From positions 1-39,160 of the forward strand of contig NZ_JAOARO010000079.1 in NCBI RefSeq assembly GCF_025211055.1: a DNA stretch of 39,160 nt, in the 5' to 3' direction. Below the pieces are notes generated by a model, which had not been told where the DNA came from, did not search any database, and saw only the letters and a program-made list of their open reading frames with translations. Positions 1 through 7,113 of this stretch are shown one piece after another. This DNA comes from Vallitalea sp. (GTDB lineage: Bacteria; Bacillota; Clostridia; Lachnospirales; Vallitaleaceae). Both the position numbers and the translations under genes were made by a program. Numbering within the stretch: position 1 is the first letter of the stretch; every line of letters begins with the position of its first letter.

Positions 1-67
1 TTAATCCACTTTTCTTAAATAAACTAATAATTTCTTTCCACTCTTTATCAGTTTTAATATCTGACAT
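1..67 (-). CDS. N-terminus of a probable IS66 TnpA-like accessory protein, cut by the window edge
   Basis: A minus-strand ATG at 65-67 is preceded by GGAGGTG seven bases upstream. The 22 visible residues begin MSDIKTDKEWKEIIS and run to ...FKKSGL without a stop before the edge. This resembles the opening of the small helix-turn-helix accessory protein of IS66-family elements, which typically has a KEW...I...(K)SG pattern. The assignment rests on this short match and on the terminal repeat at 132-140. Another small DNA-binding protein is possible. Confidence 0.45.
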   Translation of the reverse strand, partial: MSDIKTDKEWKEIISLFKKSGL

Positions 68-140
68 TAAAACACCTCCATGAATTGGATTATATCATGG
101 AGATACTAATAATTGAATGTGTGGTGGGTTTGTCGCTTAC
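1..140 (-). mobile_element. Terminal part of a probable IS66-family insertion sequence
   Basis: Read on the minus strand, the segment starting at 140 begins GTAAGCGAC, which fits the GTAA-type terminal inverted repeat of IS66-family elements. About 70 bases further in comes a ribosome binding site and the start of an ORF resembling the small IS66 accessory protein. The rest of the element would lie left of the window. The target duplication (8 bp in this family) would begin at 141 but cannot be checked without the other end. Confidence 0.5.
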
Positions 141-332
141 AATATAAAATATTTTTTATCACTACTCAAAAGAAAAATTTGCCATATGAAGACTTAAAGT
201 TACACTTTAAAAAAAACAATATTTTCGTTTTGTTAGTTAGACCCCTATAAGGTTAAAAGGGAATTTAAATATCACATGAATGAAAAAAATAATTCAAGCC
301 CTCCTTCCATAACCTGATAGGGCGTGAGAAAT

Positions 333-362
333 TTGACTTTTTTGTTTCTATATGCATATAAT
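333..362 (+). promoter_or_regulatory. Sigma-A type promoter of the lipoprotein gene
   Basis: TTGACT at 333-338, an 18-base spacer and TATAAT at 357-362 make a near-consensus vegetative promoter. Transcription would start near 369, about 55 bases before the gene. Confidence 0.75.
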
Positions 363-424
363 AAATGAAAAGTGTATTACTAAATAAGAAAATACTAAAA
401 AATTATAGGGGGATAGACTAATTT

Positions 425-1309
425 ATGAAAAGATTACTTTTGTCATTACTAATTATATTATGCTTTTCGGGTTGTATGAAAAACACTCAAATACAAGATG
501 AAGATAAGGAAGATAAAATATTAGACGATTCAATTAATACAAGTACAGAAAAAACATCAGACAATTTAAATAACCCAAGTATAGAACAAAAATCAGATTC
601 AGCATATCCTATAATAAAAGACAATATAACTGAGCTAAATGATGCTATTTTAAAGATGATAATCTCTAATTATCTACTAACTTTTAATAATGATTTTTCT
701 TTTACACAAGATGATTATATTAATTTTAATAAAGCATTTAATTACATTGTAACTGGAGGTACATACCCTCTACAACGCTTTAGAGGAAAAGAACTTATAG
801 ATCCGTATTATGATAGAGAATCAAAAAAATACATTCTTCCTATAGAACAAGTGAATAAGCTGATTTTAGAGAAAAAAGTAGATGCATCCTACTTTACTGA
901 ACTTCCTATTGTTAATGATACCTATATAGCTAGCTACTCTTTTACTTATATAAGACCAGAGCTTTATCCCTACTTCAATGAAGAGACATTTAGTATTACA
1001 GTTCCAGCAAAAATTATTGATGACTATATATTAAGTAAATTTAATACCATAATAGATCACTCAATAATAGAAGAATATGATGCAAACAGCGACACCTATA
1101 CCTATACTCCATTCGTTGGGGGGCTTTATTCATCCCAAGAAATCGATGAGGTGGTCTTTCAGGATGAAATAGCACACATTACATTTACATTAAATGAAGA
1201 ACCCGACGAAGAATTGCCTGCTACCCTTTATGATGGCACTTTTATAATAGAACTTGCAGATGGAGAGTATAAGTTTTTAGCTGGTAATATTATAAAGAAA
1301 AAATGATTA
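425..1309 (+). CDS. Lipoprotein of unknown function
   Basis: The 293-residue protein starts MKRLLLSLLIILCFSGC. This is a basic N-terminus, a hydrophobic stretch and a lipobox ending at Cys17, so it should be a lipid-anchored protein on the outer face of the membrane. A polar, low-complexity linker (about 18-65) leads to a folded domain of mixed charged and aromatic residues that I do not recognise as a named family. The start is supported by AGGGGGATAG upstream and a strong promoter at 333-362. It is monocistronic, ending at a hairpin at 1321-1355 that also faces the convergent peptidase gene. Confidence 0.8.
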
Positions 1310-1320
1310 ATTATATTTTA

Positions 1321-1355
1321 AAGAAAAGAGGCCTTTTAACGGAGCCTCTTTTCTT
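1321..1355. terminator. Bidirectional intrinsic terminator between convergent genes
   Basis: A perfect 12-bp stem, AAGAAAAGAGGC (1321-1332) with GCCTCTTTTCTT (1344-1355), has an 11-base loop. The stem feet are A-rich and T-rich, so it can end transcription of the lipoprotein (+) and the M23 peptidase gene (-). Confidence 0.8.
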
Positions 1356-1381
1356 ATACCTATGCTTAATCGATTATACCA

Positions 1382-2029
1382 TTAATAAAATTTCCTTGGA
1401 TCCACAACGTGTGAGGCACGTGGGCTATAAGGCATTACTCTATATTCCAGATGCAAATGAGCACCATAACTGTGTCCTGTATTCCCCATTTTGCCTATTT
1501 CTTGCCCCTTAGATACAGTGTTTCCTTTAGATACCTTTACAGAACCATAAAGCATATGACAATAATAAGTGTAATAATTTTTTCCATTAATTAATGATTT
1601 AATTTTTACATAGTTACCGAAACCCTTAGAATGATCGACTCCTTTTACACTTGTCACAACGTCTACTACTTTTCCAGCAAATGATGCTTTTATTGGATCT
1701 CCTTCTGCTGCACCTTCATCGCTAGCAATATCTGTCCCCCCATGAAAACCACCACTTTGATAATTTGGGAAATCCGTTGGAGATCTGAATTTTGTACCTA
1801 CTGGCATAATCCCTATTTCTCTAGGTGGTTTAGTAGCCGTAAGATTGTTAGCATAAACCCAAGCTTTCTTTCTGCCGTTGGAAGTACTATATTCAATATA
1901 CGCATATCCATTTACTTTTTGATTAAGATATTCAACTTCTTCGGTTGCATCAATACTACCTATTTTTTTAGTGGCTTGAGACGTAGAATATGTATCAGCG
2001 TCTCTTAAAGCCCATCTTAAGTTTGACAT
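1382..2029 (-). CDS. M23 (lysostaphin-type) metallopeptidase with N-terminal SH3-like domain, no signal peptide
   Basis: The 215-residue protein is predicted to cut peptidoglycan cross-bridges or stem peptides. Residues about 1-65 look like an SH3-type cell-wall binding domain; about 72-212 form the M23 domain. The zinc ligands are present: H96 and D100 in GGFHGGTDI, and H193 in AHLHLEY. H158 (YYCHM) and H191 fit the catalytic histidines. There is no signal peptide, membrane segment or lipobox, and the N-terminus MSNLRWALRD is soluble, which resembles phage endolysins more than secreted DD-peptidases. The start has GAAGGA upstream. No holin or phage gene is visible nearby. A solitary lysin, a phage remnant, or a protein released by lysis are all possible. 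Confidence 0.85.
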   Translation of the reverse strand: MSNLRWALRDADTYSTSQATKKIGSIDATEEVEYLNQKVNGYAYIEYSTSNGRKKAWVYANNLTATKPPREIGIMPVGTKFRSPTDFPNYQSGGFHGGTDIASDEGAAEGDPIKASFAGKVVDVVTSVKGVDHSKGFGNYVKIKSLINGKNYYTYYCHMLYGSVKVSKGNTVSKGQEIGKMGNTGHSYGAHLHLEYRVMPYSPRASHVVDPRKFY

Positions 2030-2068
2030 ATTTTTTCCTTCTTTCTTAATTTAATATTATATATATAT

Positions 2069-2107
2069 AAATCGCGATTTTATATAACATAGCCAATTTG
2101 TTTGGCT
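2069..2107. promoter_or_regulatory. Palindromes upstream of the M23 gene, possible operators
   Basis: Two inverted repeats lie in the 5' region of the minus-strand peptidase gene: a perfect 12-base palindrome AAATCGCGATTT at 2069-2080, and AGCCAA-TTTGT-TTGGCT at 2091-2107. Their place just upstream of the start suggests repressor sites. No clear -35/-10 pair was found to position them. Confidence 0.35.
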
Positions 2108-2490
2108 TGAATATATCATAACATTATCCAATACGACATTAACACGACATAAAATAAAAAATTTTAGGAACTTTAGATTATTGATTATTTTTTAAGGGTA
2201 GCCAGTGAAATGAGAAGTTAAAACGTTAAGTATTCATGGGATTTTTGTGTAATTATTACTCCTTATTTCCAAATATTGTCTTAACGTGAGTTTTGTCGGA
2301 AATGTTGGCGGTACCCCTATTAGTAGAGGGCCATGGCATAAGAAATAAATCCATGGCCCTCTACTAAATTCTAAAATTTAAAATCATCTTCCGGGCAATC
2401 TTTATTATTTAAATCAATATTTATGTATTATAAATAGCTCTATATAGGGCAAACTTTATTCTTCCGCCATATTTATTCCTAAACTATTTG
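2108..2490. other. Gap without recognisable gene
   Basis: Apart from the inverted repeat at 2320-2367, this AT-rich stretch shows no ORF with a ribosome binding site and no family similarity that I can see. Given the pseudogene next to it, it may be decayed coding DNA. Confidence 0.4.
2320..2367. repeat. Perfect 17-bp inverted repeat with a 14-base loop
   Basis: The arm TTAGTAGAGGGCCATGG (2320-2336) is exactly complementary to 2351-2367. It is GC-richer than its surroundings and lacks a clear T-run. It sits in a gene-free stretch between the peptidase gene and a pseudogene. It could be a strong terminator, a small mobile repeat, or an integration scar. Confidence 0.7.
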
Positions 2491-2517
2491 AACATAAGGG
2501 TCTAAAACCCTTATGTT
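2491..2517. terminator. Hairpin, probable terminator downstream of the SDR remnant
   Basis: An 11-bp stem AACATAAGGGT (2491-2501) with ACCCTTATGTT (2507-2517) and a 5-base loop lies just beyond the 3' end of the minus-strand pseudogene. The T-run is weak. Confidence 0.55.
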
Positions 2518-2558
2518 TTGGTCTATTCATTCTCAAACTTTATGACGACTCACATTTC

Positions 2559-2945
2559 TCAAACTCTATTAACAATATTCTCATCTAATGCTTCTGGATT
2601 TGACTCTTTAACATAATCTTCATAAATTAATTTTACTGAAACACCTTCATATTCTTTTGATGTTGCAAGGAATAAAATTCTGTTAGCACCGACTTCAGGG
2701 GATGAAGCGAATAACCTCATTATAGGTGAAAAAATTGCTTCAAAATCAATATGTGCATATCCTTCCATAGCCGATGACAAGTCTACAATACGTGCAGAAG
2801 GAGCTTTCAGCAAGTTGGTTAGAAGAAAAAGAACCTAAATGATTTGTTGCCTACGATAATTCATATGCATCTTTTGTTATAACCTGATCGTAAGAGTTTG
2901 CTCCCGCACAATTAATCAAAAAATCAAGAGAAAGGGAATGCTATG
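2559..2945 (-). pseudogene. Decayed short-chain dehydrogenase/reductase (SDR)
   Basis: Minus-strand frames reconstruct an SDR of the retinol-dehydrogenase-like type. One segment reads SLDFLINCAGANSYDQV (the NNAG-type motif), then reaches a TAG before ATNHLGSF. A frameshift then leads into LLTNLLKAPSARIVDLSS and on to SPEVGANRILFLATS and the C-terminal ESNPEALDENIVNRV. The nucleotide-binding N-terminus is missing, and the catalytic YxxxK segment has been deleted between about residues 26 and 36 of the last ORF (84 residues, TTG start at 2813). At least one stop, one frameshift and one internal deletion make a functional product very unlikely. Confidence 0.8.
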
Positions 2946-2982
2946 CGATCCTTTTATATTTATATATCACTACAAGTAATTA

Positions 2983-3246
2983 TTATACCTTATATAGCTC
3001 CCAAGTTGTTGTATCTAGATTATATCTGAGTTCACATATCCTAACTTTATCTCTTATTTGGATTTCACATGTATATATGCGTTTCTTTTCGCCAGCAATC
3101 CTTGACTGTTCAACTGAGTATATTGATAGTACGTTTACGGTATGCAATCTTTCTTCTTGATCCGTTATTCTAAAACGTAGTGGCCTAATTGTGCCATTAA
3201 CATCTGTAACTGATTTCATTTCTATTGGTTTTACAATTGTTTTCAT
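2983..3246 (-). CDS. Small conserved partner of the Y-family DNA polymerase
   Basis: An 87-residue soluble protein beginning MKTIVKPIEMKSVTDVNG. I chose the ATG at 3244-3246 over the in-frame GTG at 3255 because AGGTGA lies five bases before the ATG. That binding site overlaps the stop codon of the upstream polymerase gene, so the two genes are probably translationally coupled. From memory, short proteins with a similar KPIEM...G.IRP.RFRI opening often follow ImpB/MucB/SamB-type polymerases in Firmicutes. The function is unknown; a role in polymerase activity or SOS mutagenesis is inferred from position only. Confidence 0.75.
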   Translation of the reverse strand: MKTIVKPIEMKSVTDVNGTIRPLRFRITDQEERLHTVNVLSIYSVEQSRIAGEKKRIYTCEIQIRDKVRICELRYNLDTTTWELYKV

Positions 3247-3256
3247 TATTATCACC

Positions 3257-4507
3257 TCACAATATACTAGTCATTAGAGGATAGTCGTCATCATCTCCAA
3301 CCCCACCAGCACCAGATTTAATTCCTGAATGTAAAAAGCTAGCTCTTTGAATTGCATTGCTTCCAAATCGATTTCTTATGTCATCTACAGCGTTATCAAT
3401 TTTTTTATGCTTTTCAAAGTCAAATTCTTCTAAAAGAGATAGCTGGACATAATCATTTTCATGTAGATTACTTACTCGGACGCGAAACTTTCGTATCGGC
3501 TCACCATCCCACAGTTCATTAAAAAGTTCAGTGGCTATTTTGCATATATAAGTGGTTGAATCTACTGCAACGTTCAACTTTTTTTGCCTGGATTGGCTTA
3601 TGAATTTGGTTGAGGTTGTTCCTACAGCTACTAGGCCAGCACAATATCCAGCTGCACGTAATCTTGAAGCTACTGATTCTGTTAGTGATAAAATATAAAG
3701 GTGAGCATCATGTCTAGTTTTAACATCAAAACAAGAGGTAGTACCATTTCCTATACCTTTGATAACTGTACGGTTAGAAAGCCTTACGGGAGAATCATCA
3801 CAGCCTTGAGCATATGTTTGAATTAAATAAGCGTAGCTCTTAAGGTGGCTTTCAAGCGTGTTGATGTTTGCATTAGCTAAATTGCCAATAGTGTAAATGC
3901 CTAGATTCAAAAGTTTTTTTTCGGTTTTTCGCCCTACCATAAATAGGCTCCTTATGGGGAGGGACCACATTTTTTGGGGCACTTCTTCTGGCCACAAAGT
4001 ATGAACTCGATCAGGTTTTTTAAAATTTGACGCCATTTTTGAAAGTATTTTATTCACAGAAATCCCCACATTTACAGTAAAGCCAAGTTCTCTATAGATT
4101 CGATCTTTGATTTTATGAGCAATCTTAATAATTTCGTCTCTACCACCGTTTATATAAATTTGTGTGAAGCATTCATCTACACTAAACCTTTGAACCACAT
4201 CACTGTATTCGCAAATTAATTCATACATTGATTGACTTGCACGTGCAAAAAGATTGTAGTCTGGAGGAACAATTGTCACATCAGGACATTTCTGACGTAC
4301 AGTCATTAAAGGTTCGCCAGTTTTTACGCCCATTTTAGAGCAAATACGAGATTTGGCAAGGGTGATTCCATGACGGCTTTTCTCGCTTCCGCCAACAACA
4401 GCAGCAATTTCACGCAGGTCAACGGGATCACCATTACTAACTCTTCTCGCAGCAATCCAACTCAAATATGCACTATTTACATCAATGTGTAGAATAAACT
4501 TATTCAT
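3257..4507 (-). CDS. Y-family (DinB/UmuC-like) translesion DNA polymerase
   Basis: About 416 residues, the size of a full Y-family polymerase. The first catalytic aspartate lies in HIDVNSAYLSW near the N-terminus and the second acidic pair in FSVDECF (about residues 115-121), with VNVGISVNKILSKMAS following in the palm and fingers. A helix-hairpin-helix region (FMVGRKTEKKLLNLGI) and a little-finger domain (GNGTTSCFDVKTRHDA onward) complete it. These enzymes copy damaged templates at low fidelity. I place the start at the ATG at 4507, because GAAGG sits ten bases before it and only two bases before the alternative GTG at 4516. The gene lies behind two matching inverted repeats (4526-4543, 4607-4626) and is coupled to the small downstream gene. 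Confidence 0.92.
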   Translation of the reverse strand: MNKFILHIDVNSAYLSWIAARRVSNGDPVDLREIAAVVGGSEKSRHGITLAKSRICSKMGVKTGEPLMTVRQKCPDVTIVPPDYNLFARASQSMYELICEYSDVVQRFSVDECFTQIYINGGRDEIIKIAHKIKDRIYRELGFTVNVGISVNKILSKMASNFKKPDRVHTLWPEEVPQKMWSLPIRSLFMVGRKTEKKLLNLGIYTIGNLANANINTLESHLKSYAYLIQTYAQGCDDSPVRLSNRTVIKGIGNGTTSCFDVKTRHDAHLYILSLTESVASRLRAAGYCAGLVAVGTTSTKFISQSRQKKLNVAVDSTTYICKIATELFNELWDGEPIRKFRVRVSNLHENDYVQLSLLEEFDFEKHKKIDNAVDDIRNRFGSNAIQRASFLHSGIKSGAGGVGDDDDYPLMTSIL

Positions 4508-4525
4508 AAAACTCACAACCTTCAG

Positions 4526-4543
4526 GTCGTAAAAGTGTACGAC
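4526..4543. promoter_or_regulatory. Inverted repeat, putative operator copy 1 of the polymerase cassette
   Basis: GTCGTA-AAAGTG-TACGAC: perfect 6-bp arms around a 6-base spacer. The same spacer and geometry recur at 4607-4626. It lies 18 bases upstream of the polymerase start. Confidence 0.6.
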
Positions 4544-4606
4544 AATTATTGATTATTAAATCTACTGTTTTTGGTTTCATAATAAATGCTAATTATGATA
4601 TATTTT

Positions 4607-4626
4607 AGTTATAAAAGTGTATAACT
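4607..4626. promoter_or_regulatory. Inverted repeat, putative operator copy 2 of the polymerase cassette
   Basis: AGTTATA-AAAGTG-TATAACT: perfect 7-bp arms around the same AAAGTG spacer as copy 1, with centres 82 bases apart. It differs from the LexA box found at 4849-4862, which suggests a different repressor. Confidence 0.6.
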
Positions 4627-4639
4627 TTTTTGAGAAATT

Positions 4640-4822
4640 TTAAGAAAAAATATGAACACTCTTGACATTAATTATATTCCCATGTCTTTTAGACTCGTCA
4701 CCTCCTATGATCGCAGGTATAGTTCTAAGATCAATGCAGGATATCTGTGTGTTCAATCTGTAAGTAGCTTCCCAACTTAAATAAGCTGAATTTACATCAA
4801 TATGAAAAATTATATGTTCCAT
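4640..4822 (-). pseudogene. Truncated second Y-family DNA polymerase (N-terminal 60 residues)
   Basis: From the ATG at 4820-4822 (AAGAGGTG upstream) the frame encodes MEHIIFHIDVNSAYLSWEA, then a sequence up to GGDESKRHG that parallels residues 1-50 of the intact polymerase downstream. It then diverges and stops at residue 60. The first metal-binding Asp is kept, but the second acidic motif, thumb and little finger are gone, so no polymerase activity is possible. Its N-terminus differs from that of the intact gene, so it is a separate homologue that lost its 3' end, not a simple tandem copy. Its SOS-type promoter element at 4849-4862 is intact. Confidence 0.8.
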
Positions 4823-4848
4823 AAAAACACCTCTTAAATTAGTATACA

Positions 4849-4862
4849 CGAACATATGTTCG
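4849..4862. promoter_or_regulatory. LexA (DinR) SOS box
   Basis: CGAACATATGTTCG is a perfect 14-base palindrome and fits the Gram-positive LexA consensus CGAAC-N4-GTTCG/C. It lies 27 bases upstream of the truncated polymerase start on the minus strand, as expected for an SOS-repressed promoter. Confidence 0.85.
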
Positions 4863-5066
4863 AGGTAAAGGGGTATTTTTTGGTAAGGGAGATTAAACAA
4901 GGTAAAAGTTTACATCAATTAATATGTATATTGATGATAATACATTTCAAGATAATAATATACTTATGTTAAATGGAAATTGGGAGAATAATAGTTTTAT
5001 AAAATTAGAATTGAAACAATAAAAATTATTAAGTATAATAGGGTTCAATTGAAAGGAATGAGAAAA

Positions 5067-5564
5067 GTGAAAAATATAGTATTAATTGGGATGCCAGGAG
5101 CAGGTAAAAGTACAGTAGGAGTAGTTCTTGCAAAGACTTTAGGCATGAAATTTATTGATTCAGATTTAGTTATACAAAACAGAGAAAATAGATTATTACA
5201 AGAGATTATTGATGATATTGGAATGGAGAGATTTTTAGATGTAGAAAAAGAAGCGGTTCTAAGTATAGATGTTTCTAATTCCATTATAGCAACTGGTGGA
5301 AGCGTAATTTTTAGACACGAAACAATGGAACATCTAAAACAACTGGGAGATATAATGTATCTAAAAGTTTCTTATGAAGAAATTGAAAGAAGAGTCAATA
5401 ATATAACGACTAGAGGTATTGCCAAGGCAAAAGGACATACATTGAAGGATGTGTATGACCAAAGAGTTGAGATCTATGAAAGATATGCAAATATAGTTAT
5501 TGATTGTAATGACAAAAGTTTGGAAGGAATTATTAAGCACATAAAAGATAATATAACGGAATAG
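5067..5564 (+). CDS. aroK: Shikimate kinase
   Basis: About 165 residues, normal for the family. It phosphorylates shikimate at the 3-OH with ATP in aromatic amino acid synthesis. Seen in the sequence: Walker A GMPGAGKST at the N-terminus, DSD (about residue 32) for Mg and shikimate, ATGGS for substrate binding, and TTRGIAKAKG as the flexible lid with its arginine. I choose the GTG at 5067 (MKNIVLIG...) because AAAGGA lies about nine bases before it and family members start there. TTG 5049 and ATG 5058 lie in frame upstream but overlap that ribosome binding site. It stands alone, not in an aro operon, just before the PhoH-like gene. Confidence 0.9.
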   Translation: MKNIVLIGMPGAGKSTVGVVLAKTLGMKFIDSDLVIQNRENRLLQEIIDDIGMERFLDVEKEAVLSIDVSNSIIATGGSVIFRHETMEHLKQLGDIMYLKVSYEEIERRVNNITTRGIAKAKGHTLKDVYDQRVEIYERYANIVIDCNDKSLEGIIKHIKDNITE

Positions 5565-5614
5565 AATATTATTATCATAAGAATGCCTTAAGAGTATGAC
5601 GAAGGAAACGTCCC

Positions 5615-6994
5615 ATGACATTAACGGTATTTTTGAAGGGAGGAAATTATACGGTTAAAAACTATATAATTGATACTAATGTAATGATTCATGATCCTGA
5701 ATTCATGCATAATTTTGCAGGTAACAATATAATCATACCGTTACTTTGCATAGAAGAACTGGATAATCTAAAAAGAAGAGAAGGATTAGTTGGATTCCAT
5801 GCTAGAACGGTAGCTAAAGAAATGAAGTTATTAATGGAAAAGGGAGATATTGAAAAAGGAATAAGATTACCCAACAAAAGTGTTTTGCGTGTAGAATTGA
5901 ATCATATGGATATAGACATTCTTCCTAATGGCTTTGATACCAATAAAAATGACTCAAGAATATTAGCTATTATATTAAGTCTAAAAAAAGTTAATGATAG
6001 TGGTCCAATAATACTAGTAACAAAAGATTTATATATGGCTATAAAAGCTAGGTCATTAGGAATTGAAGTAGAAGATTATCAAAGTGACCGTATTGACATT
6101 GATACTATCTATAAAGGTTATACGGAGATTGAATTATTGTCAAAAGACATTAACAAAATATTTGATAGAGGTTTAGAAGTCCCTGATTTACAAGAGGAAA
6201 TATACCCTAATGAATTCTTCCATATTAAAAGTAAGGACCAAGTTTCTCACGAAATATTAGCTAGATATGACGGAAATAAAATAGTTCCCCTTACACATGC
6301 TAATGAAAATGCCTGGGGGTTGAACCCAATTAATAGAGAGCAGAAGATGGCATTTGAATTACTTATGAACCCGGATATACATTTTGTAACAATTATAGGT
6401 GGAGCGGGATCAGGAAAAACAATTTTGGCAACAGCCACAGCTTTGCAAAATGTAATAGAAACAAATAAATATAGGAAAATCGTATTTGTAAGACCAGTAA
6501 TAGCAGCAGGAAATGATATAGGTTATCTTCCAGGGACAGAAAGAGAAAAACTGAAACCCTGGATGGGAAGCTTCTATGATGCCATAGAGAATTTATCTGA
6601 TATAAAAGAAACCAATAAGAATAATGGAGGAAAACCAACTTTTACAGTAGAGGATTTTATAGAGCAATTTCGCCAGAGAGGAGTCATAGAGACCAAGACC
6701 TTTACCTATATGAGAGGAAGAACATTCACTAATTCTTTAATTATAGTAGATGAGGCACAGGAAATGACACCCCATTTAGCTAAGCTTATGTTAACTAGAG
6801 CAGGAGAACATTCTAAATTTGTATTTTTGGGAGATCCTAGTGATAATCAGATTGATAATAATTACATAGATTCAAAATCCAATGGCTTAGTATATACCGT
6901 AGAAAAAATGAAATCCTTTAATATCACAGGTCACGTAGCACTTAAGAGAGTCGAACGTAGTCCATTAGCTAAGATTGCAGAGAAAAATATGTAA
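5615..6994 (+). CDS. PIN-PhoH fusion ATPase (PhoH2/YlaK type)
   Basis: A 459-residue protein with an N-terminal PIN-type RNase domain (about 15-160), with acidic residues D20 (IIDTNV), E47/E48, D113 and D138, and a C-terminal PhoH ATPase domain (about 235-455). The ATPase has Walker A GGAGSGKT (262-269) and Walker B LIIVDEAQEM (about 365). PhoH2 proteins are thought to unwind and cut RNA. Two starts compete. ATG 5615 has GAAGGA eight bases upstream. However, the best Shine-Dalgarno (AGGGAGGA, 5638-5645) sits before a codon ACG (5654-5656), exactly where homologues begin ((M)VKNYIIDTNV). I give the ATG version. Confidence 0.9.
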   Translation: MTLTVFLKGGNYTVKNYIIDTNVMIHDPEFMHNFAGNNIIIPLLCIEELDNLKRREGLVGFHARTVAKEMKLLMEKGDIEKGIRLPNKSVLRVELNHMDIDILPNGFDTNKNDSRILAIILSLKKVNDSGPIILVTKDLYMAIKARSLGIEVEDYQSDRIDIDTIYKGYTEIELLSKDINKIFDRGLEVPDLQEEIYPNEFFHIKSKDQVSHEILARYDGNKIVPLTHANENAWGLNPINREQKMAFELLMNPDIHFVTIIGGAGSGKTILATATALQNVIETNKYRKIVFVRPVIAAGNDIGYLPGTEREKLKPWMGSFYDAIENLSDIKETNKNNGGKPTFTVEDFIEQFRQRGVIETKTFTYMRGRTFTNSLIIVDEAQEMTPHLAKLMLTRAGEHSKFVFLGDPSDNQIDNNYIDSKSNGLVYTVEKMKSFNITGHVALKRVERSPLAKIAEKNM

Positions 6995-7038
6995 GACTTA
7001 AATAAAATGAGAGAGGAATTTGCAGCTAAATAAGTTTT

Positions 7039-7067
7039 TTGCCAAAAAGTTTAAAACATGATATATT
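7039..7067 (+). promoter_or_regulatory. Promoter of the MATE transporter gene
   Basis: TTGCCA (7039-7044), a 17-base spacer and TATATT (7062-7067) form a good vegetative promoter 47 bases before the gene start. Confidence 0.7.
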
Positions 7068-7113
7068 TTAGTATATATAGTAAAAATTCATACTGAAAGG
7101 AAAAGTCATCGTA

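Noticed and set aside
1303..1512. A 69-codon plus-strand ORF overlapping the end of the lipoprotein gene
   Set aside because: It runs through the terminator hairpin and then antisense to the M23 peptidase gene, and has no ribosome binding site of its own.
4924..5022. A 32-codon plus-strand ORF (MYIDDNTFQDNNILML...)
   Set aside because: It has no ribosome binding site and no recognisable similarity. Its composition looks coding, so it might be a remnant, but I cannot support it as a gene.
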